NCBI GenBank assembly: GCA_020466095.1
Contig: CM035807.1
Span: 53,534,752 to 53,598,751, forward strand
Source: Chlorops oryzae
Lineage: Eukaryota; Arthropoda; Insecta; Diptera; Chloropidae
Direction of reading: 5' to 3'
Length of the DNA: 64,000 nucleotides
The notes beneath the pieces are model-generated. The model did no database searches and was not told where the DNA came from. It was given only the letters and a program-made list of their open reading frames with translations. Position numbers and translations under genes: made by a program. Shown in pieces: positions 34,151-45,059 of the stretch (positions are counted from its first letter, which is position 1; each line of letters starts with the position of its first letter).

Positions 34151-34660
34151 GAAGAACCTCAGTGATGTCCTTAGGGTTGGTGAGGAATTGTGCCGAATCG
34201 TCTGGGACATTGTCCTCGTCGATGTGTTTGTCGATGTCATCCTGATTCTCCCTCTGTTCGGTTTCTTATATCTGCTCCTGGGTTTTTCTTGCCGCAGCTC
34301 GTGTTTCGATGGAAATGCTTGGAGAAAGCCTGCTCAAGGCGTCCGCATTTAGGTTTCCCTTTCCTGGCTTGTAGCGTATTTCGAAATCATACTCGGAGAG
34401 TTTGTGTCGGAAACGTGCTAGTCTTGAAGTTTGATCCTTAATGTTTGCTATTCCCTTAAGGGGCTTATGGTCGGTGAACACGGTAAATTTTCTCCCCAGG
34501 AGGAAATGTTTTAGTTGCCCACACGATCACCAAAAATTCCTTTTCTATGGTAGAGTACCTTTGTTCGGTATCGCTCAGGGTTCTACTGGCGAAACAAATA
34601 GGAATATCCTTTCCTGAGTCCTCCTGTGAAAGCACTGCCCTACTGCTTAGAAAAGTCAAC
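34151..34660 (-). pseudogene. Gypsy element 2 RNase H
   Basis: Overlapping frames 34465-34659 and 34266-34481 give [20 protein letters not shown], followed by a TDHKPLKGI segment and GNLNADALSRL, the standard end of Ty3/gypsy RNase H. A frameshift occurs near 34480. Confidence 0.85.
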
Positions 34661-35682
34661 GTACCTCAATATTAGTGGGTTAATAAGTGCGGCTTTCAAT
34701 GTTTCCAAAGCAACTTGACACGCCTCATTCCATGCGTAATTTACGCCCTTTTTAAGTAATTTGTTCAGCGGAAGTGCAATTTTTGCTGTGTTGGGGATAA
34801 ATTTTCTGTAGTAATTTACCAGACCCAAATATGACTTCAACTCCTTGATATATTTCGGCGGTTTAATCGCCTCAACGCACTTTACTCAATCGGGATCAGG
34901 AAAGACGCCTTCCTCGGAACATTTATGGGCAAAGTATACCACTTCTCTCCCTAGAAACTGGCATTTTTCGGTGTTTAGCTTAAAGTTACTTTTCCTGAGC
35001 GCCGTGAGGACCCTTTTTAAACGCTCCTCGTGTTGTTCGAGACTTCTTCCGTACAGAACCACGTCGTCCAGATATACGAAACAGTCCATTCCATGAAGTC
35101 TCGTAAGGACCGTGTTCATGATCCCTTGAAACGTGGCGGGCGCTCCGCATAACCCAAAAGGCATATGCTTGAACTCGTAATGTCCGATTCCGGTGCTAAA
35201 GGCCGTTTCCTCTCGGTCCTTTTCGTACACTTACACCTGCTGGTTGCCGCTTGCTAGGTCTAGCGTGGAAAAATATCTGCTATATCCCAGTTGGTCCAAG
35301 AGCATCAATGCGGGGTATCGCGAAAATCGTTTTTACCGTTTTATCATTAATTCCTCTAAAATCTACAACTAATATCCATTTTTTCTCTCCACTAAAATAA
35401 TTGGCGAATTGTGTATGGAGTTCTTCAGCCAGGTGAAACACGTCCTAAAATTCCTTAACAATACGCCCCATCGAGTCCTTTTCGTCCTTGTTTAGTTTTT
35501 CGTCTGTTATCACTACCTCAAGCAGTTTCTTCATTCTTTGAGTACCATCATGACTCTGTGTCATGTTTATCTCGGGGCGTCTGGTTTGTGTGAAATCCTT
35601 TGCGTCTTCAAACGCTGTTTTTATTGTTGGCTTTATGTTTACATCATGCTCACTTGCATTTAAAATAGGTGCATATCCAATT
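34640..35682 (-). pseudogene. Gypsy element 2 reverse transcriptase
   Basis: Frame 34886-35230 holds KHMPFGLCGAPATFQ and the catalytic box FVYLDDVVLYG intact. 34640-34840 holds the SYLGLVNYYRKFI thumb motif. Upstream (to about 35682) a broken frame continues the RT N-terminus. At about 35682 the sequence is replaced by the A-rich 3' end of the CR1-like element, so protease and gag are missing or displaced. The sequence type resembles the 17.6/297 group of insect gypsy elements. Confidence 0.85.
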
Positions 35683-35887
35683 TTTTTATTTTTTTTATTT
35701 ATTTATTTAAATCATAGAAATCCTAGCACAGGAAGAATAATCTTAAAGTTAGTGCTAGTCAGTGGAAGGTATAATAATTAAAATGATCAATAGCTTAATA
35801 CTATAATTCAAGAGCTTAATACTATAATTCAAATTTAAAGGTAAAACATATTTATCTATTTATTCTTATTTTATATTAACATCAATT

Positions 35888-37123
35888 TTAATTTCTTAGA
35901 TGCATAGTTAAGTGCTTTTTGAATTGCCATTTATTAGTTATTTTTTGCAAGTTGTAAGGTAGATTATTCCATGGGCGAACAGCATGTATGAGAAATTGTC
36001 TCTCGGACATCAAAGTTTTGTATCGGATTGGAATAATAATGTTGTTTCGATTTGTTCTAGTAAACTTTAAACGCTGGTAAATATGTGCTGGTGACTTGAA
36101 AGAAATTATTTTATGCAGAAAAGTTAGCACTTTACATTGCAATAGAATATTAAAAGACATTTCATATATGAGTTGGCTGAAGGAAGTGATATGGTCAGAG
36201 CGTTTACGATTAAATACATAACGTGCTATATTGTTAAAGAGAACATTCAGCTTATACCGATGAATGGAGTCGCAGTTAGCGAAAACTTCGCATCCATATA
36301 AAAGAGTAGGCAATAAGTAACTTTTGCAGAGAAGTAAACGAATTTTCATCGGTGTAAAAGCACGAGCAGTGTTAAGAGTTCGTAGCATGCCATAGACTTT
36401 ACCTATAGCAGCTGTGATGTGGTTATTCCAAGTCAGCGTTCTATTAAAAATCAAACCCAGATTTCTTGCATGATCGACGTACATAATGCATTGACCTTTA
36501 AGAAATAATTTTGGAATAGTTGATTTGTCGAGTTGTTTTTTGCTTATTAATAGACATTTGGATTTAGTGGGATTAAGACAAAGACGATCCATTTTAGCCC
36601 AGTAACTAATTTTTTCTAGCTCCTCATTTATTTGTGCTATGCGTTCTATGATTGAATCGTTCTTACAATACGTGTACAACTGAACATCATCAGCATATAT
36701 GTGAACTTTGCAGAGGCTTAGATGTTCAGGAAGGTCATTAATGTACATATTGAAAAGCAGTGGACCAATTATTGATCCTTGAGGTGCACCTCTTTGAACT
36801 AGAAGCGGTTGAGAGAAATGATTGTCAATACATACTGTTTGACTTCTATTTGTTAAATAAGATTTAATTAGATTGATTGCTGGCGAGGAGAAATTGAAGC
36901 AGTGAGCTAGCTTGGTACATAAAATGCTGTGATCGACAGTATCAAAAGCTTTGGTATGGTCCAATAACGTCAAGAACGATATGTTTTTATTGTCTACGGA
37001 TTGTCGTAAGTCTTCAGTGACGTCAATTAGTGCTGTAATACAACTTCGCGATTTTCTAAAGCCAGATTGGCAATCAGTAAGGAGCGAATTTTCAAGTAAA
37101 AACTCGTTTATTTGATTAATCAT
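35888..37123 (-). CDS. CR1-like element reverse transcriptase, long open part
   Basis: 411 codons open without a stop. Motifs: CQSGFRKSRSCITALIDVTE, then LTLLDHTKAFDTVDHS with the first catalytic Asp (about 36940-36990), RGAPQGSIIGPLLFNMYIND (about 36755) and the YADDVQLY box (about 36690), followed by the thumb and a C-terminal region without RNase H. The N-terminal RT motif RPISILPYISKVFEKI lies just upstream (about 37130-37170) in another frame. RT copies the element RNA at the nicked target. Confidence 0.85.
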   Translation of the reverse strand: MINQINEFLLENSLLTDCQSGFRKSRSCITALIDVTEDLRQSVDNKNISFLTLLDHTKAFDTVDHSILCTKLAHCFNFSSPAINLIKSYLTNRSQTVCIDNHFSQPLLVQRGAPQGSIIGPLLFNMYINDLPEHLSLCKVHIYADDVQLYTYCKNDSIIERIAQINEELEKISYWAKMDRLCLNPTKSKCLLISKKQLDKSTIPKLFLKGQCIMYVDHARNLGLIFNRTLTWNNHITAAIGKVYGMLRTLNTARAFTPMKIRLLLCKSYLLPTLLYGCEVFANCDSIHRYKLNVLFNNIARYVFNRKRSDHITSFSQLIYEMSFNILLQCKVLTFLHKIISFKSPAHIYQRLKFTRTNRNNIIIPIRYKTLMSERQFLIHAVRPWNNLPYNLQKITNKWQFKKHLTMHLRN

Positions 37124-37347
37124 AATTTTCTCGAAAACTTTAGAGATATAAGGAAGAATTGATATGGGTCGTAAATCTCCATTTTCCTTGGGAATAGGTG
37201 TTATTTTAGCACGTTATCCACGTTATCCAATCCAACGGCATTCGATTTTACCAAAAGAAAGCTTTCTAGAACTTCGTGTTGATTGACGCAGCGAAAAGAA
37301 AAGGAAGTAGTAAGATTGTATGCGTTTAAGTAAGATATATCAAAATT

Positions 37348-38594
37348 TTAACTGAATTGAGGTACAGAAAAGTTTACAAAGCCGTCATTAATGGCAATCA
37401 AATCATGATCTGAAGCATCAAGACGTCGAGTGGTCTTGCTTTTCAGACCTATTTTGCGTACTTCTTTCCAGACACTTTGACTGTTTAAGGCCGTAATAAA
37501 TTTCCCTTCAAAATATTTACTTTTGGCCGATAGTATTTCGGCGGTTACTTTATTTCTTAGCAATTTATAAATAGCAGACAGCTGTGTTGTTTTGTAACGC
37601 TTCCATCGTCTATACGCTAGACCGCGTTGAATACAGAGTGCCTTAATAGAGCTATCAAACCAAGGATGTTTATTACCTCTCGAAGATACTGATCTCAGAG
37701 GAACAAATTCATCAAAGAGGTTATTTACAGCAGCTTCAGGAAAATAGAGCTGATCATCAATACGGTTCATGCGCTTTATTTGATTCCATTCGCTGCTGTT
37801 TATACTAGTATGCAAATCTGGGTAGTTTATATTTTTATAGTCTCTGAACACAAACGCTACGTCACTAACAGAGAGCAGAAAATCATATGTGAGAAAAATT
37901 AAGTCGTGCTTCGAAAAGTTGCTTGCACTCAGTTGATCATACAAAAGGGTTTTCCTTTTGTCGTCGATAAAGAATATGTCCAAAAGAGAGGAAGAAGAAT
38001 GTGAAAAGTGAGTTGGGGTGACATTGTTGGTTGCGTACAAGTCTAAAGACTGCAAGCTACTACTTAAATGTTCTTCTGTAAAAATATTACTATTAAAATC
38101 ACCAGCTATAATGATATTAGAATATGATGAGGTAAACATTTCTATATGTTCTAATACAGGGGTGAGATCTACCTGTCGGTTGGGTCGGTACATACAACCG
38201 ACAAGGACTTTATCAGACCGACTTTTTATTTCCAGAAAAATAAATTCACACATACTGATGGACGTTGATCTTGAAATAACATTGCAAGGTATTCCAAACT
38301 TGATATATAACGCAACGCCGCCCGCATGTGTTTGTCTATCAGTTCGATAAAACTTGTATCCTTCTATAGCCACCATATTATCAGGCATCGTGGGTAAAAA
38401 CCAGGTTTTACTAACACACACAACGTCAATACTTTATTTTTCAAAAATATATCTGAATTCATCGATTTTCTTTATTAGGCTTTGCGCATTTATATGACAG
38501 ATTCTGAGCCCATTCTTTTGACGTGATAATATTTCGATCATATTCCTGATGCCGCCAACGGAATTATTATCACAAATGCTAAAAGTAGTCATCA
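37348..38594 (-). pseudogene. CR1-like element AP endonuclease
   Basis: ORF2 appears to start near 38594. HINAQSL (about 38490) carries the Asn of the first endonuclease motif. A TAA at about 38435 breaks the frame and 357 codons follow without a stop: CVSKTW (Glu replaced by Lys in the usual SETW motif), YRTDRQTHAGGVALYI, GCMYRPN, IIIAGDFNSNI (catalytic Asp and Asn present) and the end motif SKHDLIFLTY. A frameshifted gap (37124-37347) separates it from the RT. Confidence 0.8.
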
Positions 38595-38873
38595 TATAAT
38601 AATAACAAGAGAACTAGGAAATTGAATTCAAAAAGCACACAAGTAGCACTGATTTTAGAGCAGAATTGTTGTTTTGGCAAATAATTGTTTGTAAATATTT
38701 TGAAGCTGTTTAGGTTGAAATTGTTTATAAAAAATGGACAAAATGTATTATAATAAAATAATTTATAAAATAGTTTATGTTAAAGTTCGAAATGCATAGT
38801 GTAGCGTGTTTAGAAAAGCAGAGCGATTTAAATGCACTAATCGCATGAAAAAAAGTCCATACGCTCATTATCA

Positions 38874-39895
38874 CCTGCATTGTTGTTAATCGCTCGCGAG
38901 GGGAGAAATTTTTTCAATGTTTCAATGGTATCAATATGCATAGGTTCATCGTTTTGCAAATGTTTAACATACACCAAGCCACGTCTTGTAAATGCAGCTG
39001 AAATTGTACGTTTTTTTTCTCTTCAAGAGCATATTTTAGAATTTTGTGGCTATCGTTCGTCATGCTTTCGTTTACATAGAACACGACGCAAAGTGTCGCG
39101 AGCGCGGCCAAAAATGCCAAAAATGAAGATTGGAAATGCTTAAAAATTTTTACTGTTATGAGTAGTCAATATTTATACTAAGAGTAATCAACAAAAATTT
39201 TCTAAATATGTTAAGCCGTTTAAGCGCAGCACGCTTTTAAAGTTACACTAAGCGAAATTTGTTTGATTCTGTTAGCGAAACTTTTAAAAATAGCTAATAT
39301 TTGGAGTGCTATAATTTTGTTGAAAGTAGTCTCACCTTAATTATTTATATGCCGAATTATAACATAAGCTTTATGCTTAAGTGACCTGCATTGTTGTTAA
39401 TCGCTCGCGAGGGGAGAAATTTTTTCAATGTTTCAATGGTATCAATATGCATAGGTTCATCGTTTTGCAAATGTTTAACATACACCAAGCCACGTCTTGT
39501 AAATGCAGCTGAAATTGTACGTTTTTTTTCTCTCCAAGAGCATATTTTAGAATTTTGTGGCTATCGTTCGTCATGCTTTCGTTTACATAGAACACGACGC
39601 AAAGTGTCGCGAGCGCGGCCAAAAATGCCAAAAATGAAGATTGGAAATGCTTAAAAATTTTTACTGTTATGAGTAGTCAATATTTATACTAAGAGTAATC
39701 AACAAAAATTTTCTAAATATGTTAAGCCGTTTAAGCGCAGCACGCTTTTAAAGTTACACTAAGCGAAATTTGTTTGATTCTGTTAGCGAAACTTTTAAAA
39801 ATAGCTAATATTTGGAGTGCTATAATTTTGTTGAAAGTAGTCTCACCTTAATTATTTATATGCCGAATTATAACATAAGCTTTATGCTTAAGTGA
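38874..39895. repeat. Tandem duplication, two 511-bp units
   Basis: Units 38874-39384 and 39385-39895 are the same length and differ, as far as I can read, at a single base (the T/C in the CTTCAAG/CTCCAAG pair near 39023 and 39534). On the minus strand each unit contains two open stretches with compatible splice signals (described in findings). The near-identity means the duplication is recent or has been homogenised, or could be an assembly artefact. Confidence 0.95.
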
Positions 39896-40262
39896 CATTT
39901 AATTTATTGTTTATATTTGTAACATATGTTATTTTCCGTTACATCAAAATAAGGAATTTATAAAAAGAAGCATTAAAAAGCAAAATAAATTTTTAAAATT
40001 AAAAATAAAAATAACGACCCTTCAAACCGCAAAGTGTTTTTTTGTTTTATATACCTCAAAGTGATATAAACATAAGTATGTAATATGATTTGCTTTTTCC
40101 TGCGGGTTTTTTTGTTATGTCGATTTTATTATAGTGATCTCCGTTGCTAAAAAGGAACTCTATAGTGTGTGGCTCTCTTCTAAAGACAGAAAATGGGGAG
40201 CAAAACAAAACGATATGATAAGTTTTGTTAAATAAACTTATTTTGCTGATTTAGATGAAGAA
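39896..40262. other. No gene seen
   Basis: AT-rich spacer between the 511-bp tandem repeat and the RAG1-like remnant. Confidence 0.4.
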
Positions 40263-41010
40263 GATTTGAAAACAAAATTAAGCTGGTTTGGATCCAAAAT
40301 TCAAAAAAAGTGGCATCAAAGCGGTAGGAGGAAACCTGCATTCGAAGAAACCAATGCGAATTGGTTAAATTCCTCCATCGATTTTAAAATTAGTGAGGCA
40401 GTAAGTACAGGAGTTTTTAATATTAGATTTAAAATAAACATAGTTTATTTTAATTTCAATTATAGACATCTAATAATCAGATGAATCAACAACAACAACA
40501 ACAACAACAAAGTGTTAAGTTACAGACATATGATGACGAGGTGAGCTTTGTGCAACTTTGTTTTTGTTTGATCTTAATGAAATTGTTTTTGGCTACATCC
40601 AAAAGAGTACATCCGAGTACTAGCAAAGGAAGGCCACGAAAATCGTATAAAGACTCTGCTGAAAGATCGAAACGTAGAAAAGTAGGAGACTTAAAAGTTT
40701 CTTCTTCAGGGGAAATTCTGGCTGCGGCTGAAAAAATCAATAGGCAAGAACATATGGTAAATCGCTTGTCAGTTGCACGATCGTTGGCCTCATACTTTGA
40801 CCTTCAACTTTTTGTCCGTAAATATAATATTTTACGATTCGTAATGAATTCCGTGAACAAAGATTGCCTTCCAAGCTACTATTCATTGCACAATGAAATT
40901 ATTTTGTCCGAGGTGTCTGCAGAGGTACCCTTACAAGCATTATTAGTGAGAACAGCTCAAAGCATATTGGACTCAATTGACATATTGGACATCAGACTGT
41001 TGTGCCTCCG
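40263..41010 (+). pseudogene. RAG1/Transib-like transposase, N-terminal remnant with 65-bp intron
   Basis: Related to the N-terminal half of the protein at 58271-61587. Exon 1 (40263-40400) gives KKWHQSGRRKPAFEETNANW, which parallels KRWSAARNTEKRFLEINNEW in the other copy. A 65-bp GTAAGT...TATAG intron (40401-40465) follows in phase 0. Then come an eight-Gln run from a CAA microsatellite, GRPRKSYKDSAERSKRR (parallel GRPTKVFGELSDRSKCRR) and AEVPLQALL (parallel FEVKLQALL). It ends before the region with the first catalytic Asp, so no DDE core is present. Stop codons and drift mark it as a relic. Confidence 0.6.
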
Positions 41011-41690
41011 ATTCCGACGACGTTTAACAAAAATAATTTTGTACAATTTCTCATTTTATTTTATTTTATTCGTTTTATGTATTAAATACAAAACACACAT
41101 ATTAAATAAATCTACGATTAAAAGTAGCATGATTCGAAAAAAAAAAATGCTGTGGAGTGGGTAGAGGGTTAAAGGGGAATTTTGAAAATTTCTTAATCTC
41201 ATCAAAAGAAATGTCCATGCCAAATTTCAAGAAGAATTAACACTCAAACATTTAATAATTTTGGAACAGCAGTGATTATTGATTGAGCGTACGGGCGAAA
41301 GCGGTACAATTGTTTTGTTGAATTTTCATGCATTTTCACTGCATTGCAATTATCGTAAGTCGTCGTGTAGACCTAAAATTTTTTTGAATTGTGATAAAAA
41401 TATATTTTAAGTGTTGAAATCCATAAAAAGTTTCTTTATTTTTGAATTAGCTAAAAAAAATTCTATATAAACAAGTGCACCATAAAAGTGCGCACTTTGA
41501 AGGAGCGTAGTTTCTGAAGGGGGCGTGGCACCAAAAAAATATTTTGGGGTCTACATTTTTTTCCTGTTCATAATCTGTGTACTAAGTTTAAGCTTTCTAA
41601 CTTTAAAACTGTGGAAATTAGAAAATCACCTTATATGGGAGGTGGGCGTGGCAGTTGGCGAAATTCTATGATTTTCTTAAAATTTCTTAA
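41011..41690. other. Noncoding repeat with GGGCGTGGC motifs
   Basis: No gene. GGGCGTGGC occurs at about 41522 and 41646. Its complement recurs at about 57523 and 57680 in similar AT-rich context, which suggests a dispersed noncoding repeat family. Confidence 0.35.
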
Positions 41691-41691
41691 T

Positions 41692-42390
41692 TTAGGCTAT
41701 AGTAATACTCCAACCAAATTTCATTGCTCTACGACCACGCCTTCTATTTTTGGCCAAGAAATGTATGGAGTCGCGACACGGTGCGACGTCTGACTGGAAA
41801 CCGATATTATTTAATCGGAGTTTTTGCCCCTTGGAGCGCCGAAAGGTTGATATTGCTCTTAAGAGAGCGTTACGGTCGTGAGCCGTCTGAAGTGTGGTGA
41901 TTAGATCGGGGTTGCTCTTAGACGGAGCTCTCCGTGGTAAACGATAGATGCTCACTACGTTCGGAATGGGCATATTAATTGTTTTGCAAAGTTCGGAGAA
42001 TATAGCTCTGAGGTCTTCACCGTCATGGTGTGGAATACCGTGGAGACGAATTTCTCGTGAAACCGAAGTGTTTTCCAATTTAGAAACTTTTTGTTTGAGA
42101 GCATCAATATCAGCTTTTTAGGTTAGATTTTCTCTAGAAAGGGTCTCCAAGTTATCCACTCGTATTTGAATTGTTGTTACTTCACGACGTAGCTCATCCA
42201 TTTGCTTGCTAATTACTCCGAGAATGGTGTTTTGTGAGTCCATAATTTTGCTCGAAATGAGCTCGGCTTGCTTTTCCAACCGTTGATCGAGAAGCTGTAG
42301 CAGCCTTGGTGTATTTCCAGATAGTTTAGGAGTGCTGTTTCCAATGGCAATCGGTGCGGCCGTGCGTGTACGATGTAGCGGAGTCGACAT
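41692..42390 (-). pseudogene. CR1-like element ORF1
   Basis: Two minus-strand frames split by a stop near 42117. The first (42118-42390) starts MSTPLHRTRTA and contains a heptad-like coiled coil (ISKQMDELRREVTTIQIRVD). The second (41692-42078) resembles the RRM-like region of coiled-coil ORF1 proteins (IRLHGIPHHDGEDL, then KLRLNNIGF). Such proteins trimerise and coat the element RNA. Same strand and order as ORF2 at 35888-38594, so probably one element. Confidence 0.65.
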
Positions 42391-42660
42391 GCTGGTTAAA
42401 AAGTGCCGTATGACTCTCTCACTTTGACTCTTTTAATGGGGTGAAAAACGCAATGATATGAATTGTGTGTGTGTGTGTATTTTATATTGATTTAGTTATT
42501 TTATAATGATATTTTATTAAATTCAATATATTGTTTTAAGAATTGATTATCACACCATAAGAAACACAATTGTTAAAGAGAATGGTTAAATAATTGTTAT
42601 TACTTGATTTTATTTAATAAACTGTACAGATTTATTTGAAATAATCAAAAAATGAACGGA
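42391..42660. other. No gene; GT microsatellite
   Basis: Contains a (GT)n run near 42464-42478 and AT-rich sequence. Confidence 0.4.
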
Positions 42661-43840
42661 GCGATATGAATTCACGTCACGATGCTAAGACTTCTTGATC
42701 TTTTCTTGACAATGCCTTGCCAAACTTTAGTGATCGCGCCTCCTAGGAATAAATTCGTGTCCGATTTGCGCTTTTCCACTACGACTGTTGAGTCTTCTAG
42801 CTCGAAATTTAGTAGGATGATTTTCATTGACCTTGCAGGAACTACAGTCGCATTCAGCCTTCGGATATTCCTTATAACTCTCATCATGCCCATACGTGTC
42901 ACAAATTTTGCAGAACGGCGTGTTTAATTGTGCTGTGCAATTGGCATAAAAATGGCCTCCATTCTTGCAGAAAGCGCAAACGTCCGATTCACTTCCAGTT
43001 GACATCCCCATATTTATACTAACAGCATCCACTATGTGATACCTTTGACCCTTTTCTATTGCCTCCACGAGTTGTCCCAATGAGCTATCCTCTCGCCCGA
43101 TGCAAGGGTTCCGCAAAGCTTGGGTTCTTAAACCGGAAATAAATGCCCTTACTGCCAGGTCCTGGAATAATACTACCATTCTTCTGTTTCCATGTGGTTC
43201 GTTTATTTCTTTTTTAGCCTCCTTCAGTAGTCCTTCAATTCACGTGCCATATTGACGGACAGTCTCCTTTATTCCTTGTCGGCTCGCTGCTTACTCCTCT
43301 CTCATATTCTCCAACTCTCTTTTATGCGTATATTCGGCTCTCAAGAGGTCACAAATTTAATCAACACTAGTGTAAACTCAATCGCTCAGTTTTTTGTAAG
43401 CGTCACTGAGAAGTCGTTCCTTTACACAATCTGCTGCCACCAAGTGATCGCTTTTCTTCAGTGTATTTACCCCCAGTGCTTACCCCCAGTTCCGGGCCCT
43501 CTGCTCCTGAAAAAAATGGCACGCATCGATTCACTATTTCAAGCAGTGAATTAAACGGCGTTTTTGGTTGATACTAATTTTTTGCTGGTAGCTGCAGTTG
43601 TGGAGTTGCCAATTCGTCCTCCATCAGGCTCCCAATTGATGTTTGAGGGCTTATGGGCTTAAACGGTGATTGCTCGTGCATATGTCGGGGTGGATGCAGT
43701 AATGCTTGTGTTAGTTTATCTACCTGAACCGGTGCTGGCTGCTGCGTAAGCTGTAGAGGTGGTGGTGGGGGTGGTTGCAGTGTCGGCTTATTTACATTCA
43801 ATGCTGAAGTCTAGCCCTGTGTTGATTCACTGGTTGGCAT
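42660..43840 (-). pseudogene. Isolated LTR-retrotransposon gag with two Cys/His knuckles
   Basis: On the minus strand, a start region near 43840 (ATG with an early TAG) leads to a Pro/Gln-rich part (43574-43801), a decayed middle (43252-43554), then FISGLRTQALRNP and the knuckles CAFCKNGGHFYANC and CKICDTYGHD (42727-43179). The knuckle spacing is unusual, with an extra Cys-rich stretch ECDCSSCKV following. No protease or pol follows. It could be the displaced gag of gypsy element 2, but knuckles are atypical for that group, so the link is uncertain. A primer-like TGGTGCC lies near 43975. Confidence 0.5.
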
Positions 43841-44123
43841 GCTCAGATTTTTTTACCTGACTCGTATTTTCCGTTTTCCGTATTTCGTATTTTGCCGAAA
43901 ATTAACATTTTTAACGCTCTGTTACCGCACCTTAGGCGTTAAAAAAGTCAGAGTTTTGGCACCGTGTGTAGACTAACAAGGAAATTATGTTGAAAAATAA
44001 AAAAAAAATATGACTTGTGTATTTGATGGGTCCCAAAATTTTCAGATCACCCTGTAGTATCGACACTTCACAAGTAGGCTTGAAGAAGAAAATATGATTT
44101 TTCTTTATAGCTAAAATTGAATT

Positions 44124-44220
44124 TGTTAGGGATCAGATTTGGGAACGAGGAAAAATATCAAATAATAAAAGATCCTTAACTTACGATTATTAAGGATCGG
44201 AGTCCCTTCCTGTTACTACA
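44124..44220 (+). repeat. 5' LTR, 97 bp
   Basis: Very short for an insect LTR. A primer-site-like TGGCGACGAAGG follows at 44223, two bases inside. Confidence 0.8.
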
Positions 44221-44239
44221 ATTGGCGACGAAGGTTAAA

Positions 44240-44980
44240 ATGGAAAATCCTTACGAAGTTCAGGATACGAAATTTTTTGGTATCTCCTTACCAAAATTCA
44301 ATTATCTGACATACTGTGGCAATGAGTGGCAGAATTGGGTGCGCGCCTTTGAATATGGAATGAAAGCACACTGGATTTTCGACGCTGAACACAAAAACGC
44401 CATGCTGCTGCATAATGCGGGTCGAAAAGTCCAGGAGCTATTTGCGGCACTACCAGATACAATCACTAATAGAAGCAACCGTGGGCTAATAGCCAGTGGT
44501 AACGTACTCCATATATGAGCCCCATATATTTCGAGCCATGCAACAAGAGAACAAGGAACAAATTGGACTTTTTGCGATTCGCTTACGTACGCAAGCCGAG
44601 CGGTGTGATTTCGGAACCAATCTGGAAGTAAACGCGAAGGACCAAATAGTTGAGAAATGTTTTTCGGCAAAGTTTCGTCGGGAAATACTAAAAAGAGGTT
44701 ATAGTGCACTTGAGGATTTTTTGAAAGTGGCTAAGGTCTTTAAAACAACCAGCGAACAAGAGAAATCGTTTGGCAACAACAAGCCTTATTCAGTCTGTGA
44801 AGAAGTTCACAAAATCGAGACAAAACAAGTGCAGACAAAGGATTTTTAATTCGAATGCCATCGCTGTGGATATATTGGTCACCGTGCAAACGATGCCAAG
44901 TGTCCAGCAAGAGTAAAAAGCTGCAATAAATGCGAAGGTCGAGATCACTTCGGGAAAAAGTGTCGCTCAAAAAAAGGGGT
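44240..44980 (+). pseudogene. Short-LTR Ty3 element gag
   Basis: Starts at the ATG at 44240 (MENPYEVQDTKFFGISLPKF). The capsid-like frame runs to 44518, then shifts into 44496-44849 (LFAIRLRTQAERCDFG, then DQIVEKC). After a stop it continues with the zinc knuckle CHRCGYIGHRANDAKC and a second CNKCEGRDHFGKKC (about 44858-44970). It would form particles and bind RNA. Confidence 0.8.
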
Positions 44981-45059
44981 CCGTGAAACGGAATTTATCA
45001 AATCCGAAGAGCCTGCAAGTAAACGACAGCGTACGGAAACCGTTAAGCCTGTCGACGAA

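Larger units (their letters stand above)
35690..38600 (-). mobile_element. CR1-like non-LTR element, ORF2 part
   Basis: A minus-strand element ending at about 35690 in an A-rich AAAT-type tail, with ORF2 (endonuclease plus RT, no RNase H seen). ORF1 of probably the same element lies at 41692-42390, separated by about 3 kb of inserted repeats. It is inserted next to the RT of gypsy element 2. The clade (CR1, Daphne or Crack-like) is judged from the wording of the RT motifs only. Confidence 0.7.

Noticed and set aside
34140..34441. Two plus-strand frames of 70-83 residues
   Set aside because: Antisense shadows of the minus-strand gypsy RNase H/integrase region.
40481..40510. PolyQ protein start (ATG AAT CAA...)
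   Set aside because: The CAA run is a microsatellite inside exon 2 of the RAG1-like relic; the ATG is internal and not a gene start.
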